9,102 nt of DNA from Patescibacteria group bacterium UBA918 (GCA_002293845.1 DBEA01000002.1:11576-20677); one strand, 5' to 3'. Numbered from the stretch's first letter, positions 1-4,400 are shown. The notes: generated by a model from the letters alone, not told the origin. Translations and numbers: made by a program.

Positions 1-22
1 AGGGCCGGCGGCTTTTGTGTTG

Positions 23-109
23 CGGAAGCGGAGAGATTCGAACTCTCGAAGGCTTTTACACCTTGGCGGTTTTCGAAACCGCTGCACTAGACCACTATGC
101 GACGCTTCC
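23..109 (-). tRNA. tRNA-Ser(CGA)
   Basis: The minus strand folds as a class II tRNA. The acceptor stem pairs 103-109 with 24-30 and the discriminator G is at 23. The anticodon arm (66-82) has five pairs around loop TTCGAAA, giving anticodon CGA at 75..73, which reads serine codon UCG. The long variable arm and a T arm with loop TTCGAAT are also present. A G discriminator and long variable arm fit tRNA-Ser. CCA is not encoded, so the 3' end must be completed by the CCA-adding enzyme. Confidence 0.93.
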
Positions 110-232
110 AAGCATGACACTAGTTTAATGACATCTCGGTCGAGTTTAACGGAATGTAGACTTCTGTCTAGCGCTAGTCCTCCTTTGTTCTCGCCTTACG
201 GCATCGAACAATCCCTCGTTGCACTCGGGATC

Positions 233-264
233 GGATGAAAAGCAAAGCAGTTCGCTTTTCATCC
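233..264. repeat. Inverted repeat (11-bp stem) abutting the tRNA-Ser fragment
   Basis: Positions 233-243 pair perfectly with 254-264 around a 10-nt loop. There is no T-tract, so this is not an obvious terminator. Its right arm runs into the partial tRNA-Ser copy at 263-280. Role unknown. Confidence 0.6.
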
Positions 265-280
265 ACTATGCGACGCTTCC
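263..280 (-). repeat. 18-bp duplicate of the tRNA-Ser 5' end
   Basis: Bases 263-280 are identical to 92-109, the first 18 nt of the tRNA-Ser gene on the minus strand (acceptor 5' strand plus start of the D arm). No tRNA body follows. It is a truncated copy lying 171 bp from the intact gene in the same orientation. The stretch 110-262 between the copies has no convincing gene. Confidence 0.8.
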
Positions 281-353
281 GTGGCTACTAAACTAGCATT
301 TTATTGCTTTTTTGGTAAGATGTGGCGACTTAACACCAGAGGGTTTAAGCAAA

Positions 354-425
354 GGCCCCATCGTCTAACGGTTAGGACGCCCGCCTTTCACGCAGGAAAT
401 CGGGGTTCGATTCCCCGTGGGGTCA
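354..425 (+). tRNA. tRNA-Glu(TTC)
   Basis: Acceptor stem 354-360/418-424 pairs, with one G-T wobble, and the discriminator A is at 425. The anticodon loop 385-391 (CTTTCAC) holds anticodon TTC at 387-389. The T arm is perfect (401-405/413-417, loop TTCGATT). CCA is not fully encoded, since CA follows the discriminator. The anticodon stem 380-384/392-396 has a C.A mismatch at its middle pair (382/394). The 3' end of this gene is the apparent source of the composite repeats downstream. Confidence 0.93.
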
Positions 426-427
426 CA
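411..427 (+). repeat. attachment-site-like direct repeat, copy 1 (tRNA-Glu 3' end)
   Basis: The 17-bp 3' end of tRNA-Glu (T-arm 3' strand plus acceptor, ending TCACA) recurs in the same orientation at 627-643 (one mismatch) and 2657-2673 (perfect). Direct duplications of a tRNA 3' end are the usual product of tyrosine- or serine-recombinase integration into tRNA genes. That these are att sites is inference. Confidence 0.6.
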
Positions 428-492
428 ACATATTTTCGACACAAAACAGCGCCCAGGCGCTGTTTTGTGTCCTAGAAAATAGTTGTGACCCC
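419..492. repeat. 74-bp palindrome sharing the tRNA-Glu acceptor arm
   Basis: The left arm begins inside the tRNA acceptor stem. Three paired blocks are visible: 419-429/482-492, 432-437/475-480 and 439-453/456-470. The core 15-bp stem is A-rich on its 5' side and T-rich on its 3' side, so it could act as an intrinsic terminator for tRNA-Glu in either direction. The outer block would compete with tRNA acceptor-stem pairing. A palindrome of the same length and layout but different core sequence sits at 2352-2425. Confidence 0.75.
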
Positions 493-647
493 AAGCAGGC
501 AAACTGCTTTGCCTGCGACGGGGAATCGAAAGGCGGAGCGATGCCGGAGGCAAGCGAGCCAGGGTCGTGAGCGACATATTTTTAAGGAGCGAAGCGACTA
601 TGAAAATAGTCGACTCCTGACCGAACTTCCCCATGGGGTCACAGATT
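485..647. mobile_element. tRNA-Glu-derived composite repeat, copy A
   Basis: Copy A starts with an inverted copy of the tRNA-Glu acceptor strand (485-492), then a 9-bp hairpin (495-503/508-516), then the inverted T-arm (about 517-530). It ends with a direct copy of the tRNA-Glu 3' end (627-643). Near its 3' end is a hairpin with stem 595-601/606-612, a GAAA tetraloop at 602-605 and an outer stem 585-589/614-618. Bases 485-532 are identical to 2419-2466. Bases 566-647 match 2596-2677 with two differences. No protein is encoded; a non-autonomous mobile element or structured RNA is the best guess. Confidence 0.6.
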
Positions 648-712
648 TTTCAGCCTCATTTTTCAACCTGTTTTCAGGGTCGTTTTTGGTGCCCGAAGGG
701 AATTTGGAAACG

Positions 713-721
713 TGTTATTCT
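713..721 (+). promoter_or_regulatory. Extended -10 promoter candidate for the C39-like gene
   Basis: TGTTATTCT fits the extended -10 pattern TGnTAnnnT. The expected start of transcription, about 7 nt downstream, coincides with the ATG at 728, which implies a leaderless mRNA. No good -35 is visible and no SD sequence precedes the ATG. Confidence 0.4.
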
Positions 722-727
722 TATTAA

Positions 728-1207
728 ATGAAGATCAAACCAATTAAACAACGTAACTCTAGCGCGTGTGCTCCAACCTGTATTGAAATGGCATTGAGCT
801 ATTTTGATGTCCCTCATACCATAAAGCAGATTTCTGATATTACTGATTACAAAAAAGAGGGTGGCATGTATAACCGACAGATTGTTTCTGTATTGCAGAA
901 ATTTGGGCTCAAGACAAAAGTTGACAAAGAAACATCTTGGGAAAAATTAATGGAATCAAATACTCCCGATTCTGTAATTATAATTTCATGGATGTTGGAT
1001 GGATATATTGGTCATGTGAGCGTGGTTGAAAAAGTTGACCAAAAATACATATACTTAGCAGAGCCCACTACAGGAAAAATTTTAAAGATCGAGAAGTTCA
1101 AATTCTTGAGGCTTTGGCTAGATTATGAAGCACAAAAGGCAGTTCCTATGTATCCAGAATCAAAATCAAATATCCAGCTTCGTTGGATGGTGGTTGTAAA
1201 AAAGTAG
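728..1207 (+). CDS. C39-like (papain-fold) cysteine peptidase domain protein
   Basis: This 159-residue protein resembles the peptidase C39 fold found in bacteriocin-maturation proteases. Gln8 (possible oxyanion residue) and Cys14 lie in the motif SACAPTC, followed by a helix. His96 lies in GHVSVV and is followed by a strand ending in AEPTTG (111-116). In the family this last motif is normally DP or NP, carrying the third catalytic residue; here it is Glu112. There is no signal peptide, transmembrane segment or ABC transporter domain, so it is a stand-alone, probably cytoplasmic domain. The gene is clearly more AT-rich than the HD-domain gene beside it, which suggests separate origin. It follows repeat A, and its 3' end overlaps the minus-strand ORF at 1166-1564 by 42 bp. 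ATG 728 lacks an SD but suits a leaderless message. Peptidase activity is unproven. Confidence 0.72.
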   Translation: MKIKPIKQRNSSACAPTCIEMALSYFDVPHTIKQISDITDYKKEGGMYNRQIVSVLQKFGLKTKVDKETSWEKLMESNTPDSVIIISWMLDGYIGHVSVVEKVDQKYIYLAEPTTGKILKIEKFKFLRLWLDYEAQKAVPMYPESKSNIQLRWMVVVKK

Positions 1208-1564
1208 TTGTTTATACAAAAGATTCCAATCCCGACTAACAAGGGTCACCAACGCAGACTTATCAGTCTTAAACTCTTCAGATAGCTTGAATACAAGCGA
1301 TAATTTTGGTGTTCCATTAACAATTTCTTGATAAGTTGGAATTTGCGCAAATACGAGATTGAAAAAAGCCTTCTGTTGATAAGGATCCCTGTTATTTCCT
1401 AGGATTTTTACCGGGGGCTGTAATAGCTCGACATAATCTAAATGCGGACCCCAGTTTGTTTGAGACAGATGTCTAGGCTTGTTGGTTTTTTGTAAAAAAG
1501 TGTTAATGTAGCACCAGCTCTTTTCACTAACGGGAGAAATGCGGATGAGAACCGTCTCACTCAC
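1166..1564 (-). pseudogene. Possible C-terminal remnant of a large serine recombinase
   Basis: The 132-codon open frame has no ATG; the first usable start is GTG at 1564, inside the opposite-strand HD gene. The translation has a plausible coding character (FFNLVFAQIPTYQEIV, then GTPKLSLVFKL). It loosely resembles, from memory, the C-terminal segment of resolvase/invertase-family recombinases in Parcubacteria, after the recombinase and zinc-ribbon domains. The catalytic N-terminal domain is absent, so if real it is a truncated relic. Its last third runs through direct repeat X1 (1210-1252) and then antisense to the C39-like gene. It may also be a chance ORF. A profile search against PF07508 and PF13408 neighbourhoods would decide. 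Confidence 0.35.
1210..1252. repeat. Direct repeat X, copy 1
   Basis: About 43 bp match 3133-3175 in the same orientation. A 29-bp core (1212-1240 versus 3135-3163) is identical and the flanks carry a few substitutions. Read on the minus strand, both copies encode LVSRDWNLLYKQ, so X may be the tail of a coding sequence or an integration site. It is unrelated to the tRNA-Glu-derived repeats. Confidence 0.75.
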
Positions 1565-2150
1565 ATTGGACTACCTCACCATCGAGCAACTCATCGAGCT
1601 GATCGATGAGCCGAATCGCTCTATCTGTCACGCTATCCTCAAGGACAACCGTCAGCTCTTCGAGCAGGCGCGTGGCTCCACCCACAACCACCAGACGTGG
1701 GACGGAGGCTACATCGACCACGTCACTGACGGTATGAACTATACGCGTCATCTGTACGCTTTCGACGAAGCGTTCGGGCGACCGCTGCCGTTCACGATGT
1801 CGGATGCACTACTGGTCTTCTTCCTCCACGACCTCGAAAAGCCGTGGCGGATACTGGTGGATGCAGAAGGTCGGGCGTCGAATCGCGAGGGACTCGCCAC
1901 TAAGGCGGAGTTCAAGCAGTTTCGCGAGGACAAGCTGGAGGCGTACGGTCTGAAGCTGACTCCGTACCAACTGAACGGCTTCACCTATGTCGAGGGCGAA
2001 ATCAACGACTATACCAGCAAACGGCGTGTAATGAACGAACTTGCCTCTTTCTGCCACAAGGTCGACAACTGGTGCGCTCGCGGCTGGTACGACTACCCGA
2101 AAGCGGATGGTGACGAGTGGACTGGCGCAAGCAGAGTCCGCACCGTCTGA
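1545..2150 (+). CDS. HD-domain (metal-dependent phosphohydrolase-like) protein
   Basis: A 201-residue protein with a recognisable HD-superfamily signature: His59 (YIDHV), His95-Asp96 (FFLHDLEKPW) and Asp174 (CHKVDN). These are the spacings expected for H...HD...D metal ligands on a helical bundle. HD proteins typically hydrolyse nucleotide phosphates or phosphodiesters; the substrate here is unknown. I recall similar proteins from phages and uncultured-bacterium contigs, but that is not checkable here. ATG 1545 is preferred over ATG 1539 because the SD GGGAG (1532-1536) lies 8 nt from the former and only 2 nt from the latter. It is GC-richer than the AT-rich C39 gene and has a clean SD and terminator, unlike most core genes here, which suggests acquisition as cargo. 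There are no membrane segments. Confidence 0.72.
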   Translation: MRTVSLTLDYLTIEQLIELIDEPNRSICHAILKDNRQLFEQARGSTHNHQTWDGGYIDHVTDGMNYTRHLYAFDEAFGRPLPFTMSDALLVFFLHDLEKPWRILVDAEGRASNREGLATKAEFKQFREDKLEAYGLKLTPYQLNGFTYVEGEINDYTSKRRVMNELASFCHKVDNWCARGWYDYPKADGDEWTGASRVRTV

Positions 2151-2173
2151 CATCCGATGACGCCTCACGAAGG

Positions 2174-2200
2174 AGCCCTGTTTCCACGTGGGGCTTTTTT
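2174..2200 (+). terminator. Intrinsic terminator of the HD-domain gene
   Basis: A 6-bp stem (2174-2179/2190-2195, including a T.G pair) with a 10-nt loop is followed by a run of six T at 2195-2200. It lies 24 nt after the stop codon. Confidence 0.75.
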
Positions 2201-2205
2201 CAATT

Positions 2206-2244
2206 CCTATAGTTCTATAAACTATAGGGTAAGTAATTGCTTAC
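2206..2244. repeat. Two tandem hairpins after the HD gene
   Basis: 2206-2214 pairs perfectly with 2220-2228 (9 bp, 5-nt loop). Immediately after, 2229-2233 pairs with 2240-2244. The AT-rich stems lack T-tracts. Role unknown. The rest of 2245-2350 holds no gene I can support. Confidence 0.5.
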
Positions 2245-2351
2245 GAAATATAGGCATACTCGGCGCTTCTCGTGTCTTTATTGAAATCTCTAAATACTCG
2301 GTTCCAGTGCAACACTGTGTTTTCTATAGTGTTCCATCCAAGGTCGTCTAG

Positions 2352-2425
2352 GGTCCACGCGGTTGATATACACGAAAAAATCCAGCCTAGGCTGGATTTT
2401 TTCATTTGTATATCCCGCGTGACCC
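2352..2425. repeat. 74-bp palindrome preceding repeat copy B, with terminator-like core
   Basis: Nested blocks pair: 2365-2371/2408-2414 and 2374-2387/2390-2403, with GC-rich outer arms near 2352-2362/2415-2425 containing one offset base. The core has an A6 run on one side and a T6 run on the other, so it would act as a bidirectional intrinsic terminator. The layout and length match the palindrome at 419-492, although the stem sequences differ, as if structure rather than sequence is maintained. Confidence 0.75.
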
Positions 2426-2677
2426 CAAGCAGGCAAACTGCTTTGCCTGCGACGGGGAATCGAAAGCCACCGCGATGCTGAAGGCAAGCGAGCCAGGTGA
2501 GAAGCGAACACTTGGAGCTTCGCAAGACCCATTGAGATATTTATGAGACGAATGTCGAAATAAATATCCAATGAGTGGACGGAATATGTAATATTCGTGA
2601 GCGACATATTTTCAAGGAGCGAAGCGACTATGAAAATAGTCGACTCCTGACCGAACTTCCCCGTGGGGTCACAGATT
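2419..2677. mobile_element. tRNA-Glu-derived composite repeat, copy B
   Basis: The ends match copy A: 2419-2466 is identical to 485-532, and 2596-2677 matches 566-647 with two differences. It carries the same inverted acceptor strand, 9-bp hairpin (2429-2437/2442-2450), inverted T-arm and GAAA-capped hairpin (about 2625-2642). It ends with a direct tRNA-Glu 3' end (2657-2673). Copy B has about 97 extra bases (2498-2595) containing their own long hairpin (2530-2544/2560-2573). It ends directly at the promoter of the downstream membrane protein gene. No protein is encoded. Confidence 0.6.
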
Positions 2678-2703
2678 GACAAATGCACGATTTCGTGTAT
2701 AAT
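2676..2703 (+). promoter_or_regulatory. Consensus sigma70-type promoter of the small membrane protein gene
   Basis: A perfect TTGACA (2676-2681) and a perfect TATAAT (2698-2703) are separated by 16 bp. The predicted transcription start is near 2710. The -35 overlaps the last bases of repeat copy B, so the repeat boundary may supply or insulate this promoter. Confidence 0.85.
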
Positions 2704-2717
2704 TATTGTAGTTTTTA

Positions 2718-2734
2718 CAGTGTATGTCACACTG
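2718..2734. promoter_or_regulatory. Operator-like dyad in the leader
   Basis: 6-bp arms (2718-2723/2729-2734) around a 5-bp centre lie just after the predicted transcription start. This could be a repressor site or an mRNA hairpin. No candidate regulator is encoded nearby. Confidence 0.35.
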
Positions 2735-2754
2735 CAAAGGAACGGAGACAGACA

Positions 2755-3057
2755 ATGAACAAAGGTACGGTTGTGCTGGTTGCATGGGTGATGATGGTCG
2801 TTGCTTTCTTCATCAACGGCTATACGCTCTCGGTTCTCTGGTCGTGGTTCATCGTCAGCAAGTTCGGCCTTCCGGCACTGACAATAGCTGAGGCGCTCGG
2901 GCTGGCTCTGGTGGTGAGCTACTTCACCTTCAACCACGCCAAGCACGAATGGAACGACAATAGCGACGAGGAGAAGGTGTTCCGTCTGGTACTGATGCCT
3001 TTCCTCAAGGCTGGAATTTTTCTCGGATTCGGCTGGGTCTTCCTCCAGTTCATCTGA
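2755..3057 (+). CDS. Small multi-pass membrane protein, function unknown
   Basis: A 100-residue protein with hydrophobic segments at about 5-20, 40-58 and 80-99, and a weaker one at 22-34. These imply three or four membrane spans. A charged stretch (HAKHEWNDNSDEEK, about 61-74) forms a loop. No family is recognised; the size and layout resemble small phage or plasmid membrane proteins, but no holin motif can be claimed. ATG 2755 is chosen because SD GGAG (2744-2747) lies 7 nt upstream. The longer in-frame ATG at 2683 falls between the -35 and -10. The gene forms a self-contained unit: strong promoter, dyad, SD, ORF and terminator. It lies between repeat copy B and repeat X2, suggesting cargo status. 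Confidence 0.65.
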   Translation: MNKGTVVLVAWVMMVVAFFINGYTLSVLWSWFIVSKFGLPALTIAEALGLALVVSYFTFNHAKHEWNDNSDEEKVFRLVLMPFLKAGIFLGFGWVFLQFI

Positions 3058-3074
3058 GACGCCCCGCAGTCCGC

Positions 3075-3114
3075 AAAAGCAACCCGCAAGGTTCGCTTTG
3101 CGGGCTGCTTTTTT
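3075..3114 (+). terminator. Intrinsic terminator of the small membrane protein gene
   Basis: A 14-bp stem with one mismatch (3075-3089/3098-3112) and an 8-nt loop runs into a T-tract ending at 3114, starting 18 nt after the stop codon. Confidence 0.85.
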
Positions 3115-3132
3115 ATCTCAAAATCAGAACTT

Positions 3133-3175
3133 GCTTATACAAAAGATTCCAATCCCGACTAACTAGGGCCACGAA
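3133..3175. repeat. Direct repeat X, copy 2
   Basis: Second copy of the 43-bp repeat at 1210-1252, with a 29-bp identical core at 3135-3163. It lies between the membrane protein terminator and the stop codon of the minus-strand YdeI-like gene. The two X copies enclose the HD gene, repeat B and the membrane protein gene. Confidence 0.75.
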
Positions 3176-3203
3176 TACAGAAAAGGAGACCACACAACAT
3201 CCC

Positions 3204-3455
3204 TCACCGATGCGGACAGCCGGCCCAGCAACAAGGACGGCGCATGCCACCTTTGAGTTTCGAGAGACCCTTAGCGATGCGAATGTTTCGGGTCTCGGCC
3301 TTCTTGCCGGAGATGACCCAACAGATCCACTCGTTTCTAGCGAGTGGAGTGATGTCATTCCATACTTTAAGAGCTGCAGGAGTAGTGCTGAGCGCTCGCT
3401 TCAAGTCCTCGGGTATTTTGTGTACCGTACCGCCAGTGACTTGTTTTGCTGACAT
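3204..3455 (-). CDS. YdeI/OmpD-associated (OmdA-type) small protein
   Basis: An 83-residue protein resembling the YdeI/OmpD-associated C-terminal domain (Pfam OmdA). It has a VHKIPEDLKRALS opening, the central segment W..ITPLARNEWICWVISGKKAETR, and the basic helix NIRIAKGLSKLKGG. It ends with a Cys-rich tail (RRPCC). The family is often labelled bacteriocin-protection, but its molecular role is not established. It starts 16 bp after the MFS stop on the same strand, so the two are probably cotranscribed. No SD is apparent, so reinitiation or coupling from the MFS gene is likely. A following terminator is not obvious; repeat X2 lies 29 nt beyond the stop. Confidence 0.75.
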   Translation of the reverse strand: MSAKQVTGGTVHKIPEDLKRALSTTPAALKVWNDITPLARNEWICWVISGKKAETRNIRIAKGLSKLKGGMRRPCCWAGCPHR

Positions 3456-3471
3456 GATTATCGTTATAAGA

Positions 3472-4041
3472 TCAGGCTCGTCGCGGGCGTTCTTTCCGGC
3501 GCCCGCGATTCAACTTTAACTGCAGTAGGGTAGCAAAGACCTGGAGAGTACCCATGAGGATGAACAATACTTCGAAGGACGTGCGGGTGACGATGTAGCC
3601 GCCGGCGATGGTGGCCATGCCAGTCGCGATACTGGCATGGCCATAGGCGGCTCCCCAGGTGGCGCCGTCTCTCTTAGAGCTTGAGAATCGGTCGTAGAGA
3701 GCGGCCCAGGTGGGGTTGGCAAGCGCCAGGGACAGACCGAGGCCGGCCTGGACGATAAACAATCCCATCGGACCATCGACCAACAGATAGGCGAAAGTGA
3801 ACATGGCGTTGAGACCGTAACCTAAGACCAGAAGACGCTCGTGGCCAATACGGTCGGCCCAATGACCGACGACCACGGTGAGGACGCCGGTGACGATGGT
3901 GAAAATGGCCCAAGCCACGGTGATGTCGAGAATACTGCCACCGATCTCAGCCGCGTACACGGCGAAAAGGGGACCGAGGAGGCCGTCACTGAACATCCAG
4001 AGGTTACTACTCCACAAGAGAATCTTTTCCTTTTTCTGCAT
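3472..4041 (-). CDS. Half-length MFS transporter (about six membrane helices)
   Basis: A 189-residue integral membrane protein with the MFS signature between helices 2 and 3, GHWADRIGHER (motif A pattern GxxADRxGxxR). It has the usual alternation of about six hydrophobic helices, then a basic C-terminal tail (NRGRRKERPRRA). Typical MFS carriers have 12 helices and about 400 residues, so this is only one half. It might dimerise, be a truncated copy, or be a lineage-specific short form; the substrate cannot be inferred. Start ATG 4041 is chosen because the extended -10 at 4079-4087 overlaps the alternative ATG 4080, which would leave that codon outside the transcript. The extra 13 residues of the longer form are not MFS-like. 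The YdeI-like gene follows after 16 bp. Confidence 0.8.
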   Translation of the reverse strand: MQKKEKILLWSSNLWMFSDGLLGPLFAVYAAEIGGSILDITVAWAIFTIVTGVLTVVVGHWADRIGHERLLVLGYGLNAMFTFAYLLVDGPMGLFIVQAGLGLSLALANPTWAALYDRFSSSKRDGATWGAAYGHASIATGMATIAGGYIVTRTSFEVLFILMGTLQVFATLLQLKLNRGRRKERPRRA

Positions 4042-4078
4042 GATTGGACGCTCACGGTCTTGCCGAAAGCACGCTCGC

Positions 4079-4087
4079 ATTGTATCA
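4079..4087 (-). promoter_or_regulatory. Extended -10 promoter for the MFS gene
   Basis: The minus strand reads TGATACAAT, identical to the element upstream of the AhpF-like gene (5387-5395). The predicted start is near 4072, giving a leader of about 30 nt to ATG 4041. A perfect TTGACA further upstream (4121..4116) is too far for this -10. It could instead serve a weaker -10 (CCTAAT, 4098..4093). Confidence 0.55.
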
Positions 4088-4190
4088 CCTGCATTAGGCC
4101 GGTAAGGGGGAGAGGTGTCAATATCTGGAATGTCGTGCTAGACCGCGCCTAAGTCGATCTAAACTCGATATGGACAGTTTGTCCCCGGGA

Positions 4191-4210
4191 TTTTACACAG
4201 CTTTTCCACA
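4191..4210 (+). promoter_or_regulatory. Pair of DnaA-box-like 9-mers
   Basis: TTTTACACA (4191-4199) and TTTTCCACA (4202-4210) resemble the DnaA box TTATCCACA with two and one changes. They sit 11 bp apart, so they face the same side of the helix. Two weak boxes do not define an origin. They may bind DnaA as a regulator or be chance. Confidence 0.3.
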
Positions 4211-4228
4211 GTAGTGGCTTAAACAAGG

Positions 4229-4247
4229 ACTTTTTGAAAAGTTGACA
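4229..4247 (+). promoter_or_regulatory. -35-like TTGACA overlapping a palindrome, upstream of a candidate RNA
   Basis: TTGACA lies at 4242-4247. It overlaps the right end of a 14-bp palindrome (ACTTTT/AAAAGT, 4229-4242), which could be an operator. The matching -10 region (about 4265-4271) is a poor AT-rich stretch, so promoter activity is uncertain. Confidence 0.3.
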
Positions 4248-4276
4248 CTGGCCTAGGTGGCGAGAGAATTGAATCA

Positions 4277-4400
4277 GGTCCGCCAGAGCAAGCCTCTCTT
4301 GCTCGGCCACGGCATGGCTACGTGCCAACTGGCTTCACGGACCGAGACCTATGTTTGTAAGAAAAAGAGCGCGTTTCGGAGTCGCGCTCTTTTTCTGTTT
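4277..4400 (+). ncRNA. Candidate structured non-coding RNA of unknown class
   Basis: Between the MFS and AhpF-like genes, a nested fold can be drawn. Stem 4277-4281/4339-4343 is followed by 4282-4286/4329-4333. These enclose a hairpin 4287-4292/4298-4303 (loop at 4293-4297) and another at 4311-4316/4321-4326 with a GCTA loop. A further pair 4254-4258/4347-4351 could extend it. The strong terminator at 4361-4395 follows, and a TTGACA sits 30 bp upstream of the fold. It lacks the GGAA tetraloop core of SRP RNA and does not fit tRNA, tmRNA or 6S layout. No protein is plausible here. Minus-strand transcription is possible but less well supported. Confidence 0.3.
4361..4395 (-). terminator. Bidirectional intrinsic terminator after the AhpF-like gene
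   Basis: A perfect 13-bp stem (4361-4373/4383-4395) with a 9-nt loop has A5 and T5 runs at its base. It lies 22 nt beyond the reductase stop codon on the minus strand. It can also terminate plus-strand transcripts. Confidence 0.9.

Noticed and set aside
365..634. 89-codon minus-strand ORF over tRNA-Glu and repeat A
   Set aside because: Its C-terminus (TGNRTPISCVKGG) is simply antisense tRNA-Glu.
1210..1252. Repeat X as a tRNA 3' end
   Set aside because: The T-loop-like stretch lacks a purine at the required position and the flanking bases do not form a T stem.
485..2677. CRISPR array or integron attC array
   Set aside because: There are only two long, widely separated repeats, no spacers of uniform length and no cas genes. 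The palindromes lack the paired R/L boxes of attC sites, and no integron integrase is seen.
2683..2754. Longer start of the small membrane protein at 2683
   Set aside because: That ATG lies between the perfect -35 and -10 boxes; ATG 2755 has the SD.
2290..2946. 218-codon minus-strand ORF
   Set aside because: It runs across repeat copy B and antisense to the small membrane protein gene. Its translation is made of inverted tRNA-Glu and hairpin sequence, so it is a by-product of the repeat.
4042..4080. Longer MFS start at ATG 4080
   Set aside because: The extended -10 hexamer overlaps this ATG, so it would precede the transcript start; the added residues are not MFS-like.
4277..4343. Possible SRP (4.5S) RNA, suggested by CAGGTCCG and AGCAAGCC
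   Set aside because: The invariant GGAA tetraloop and asymmetric loop of the SRP core are missing.
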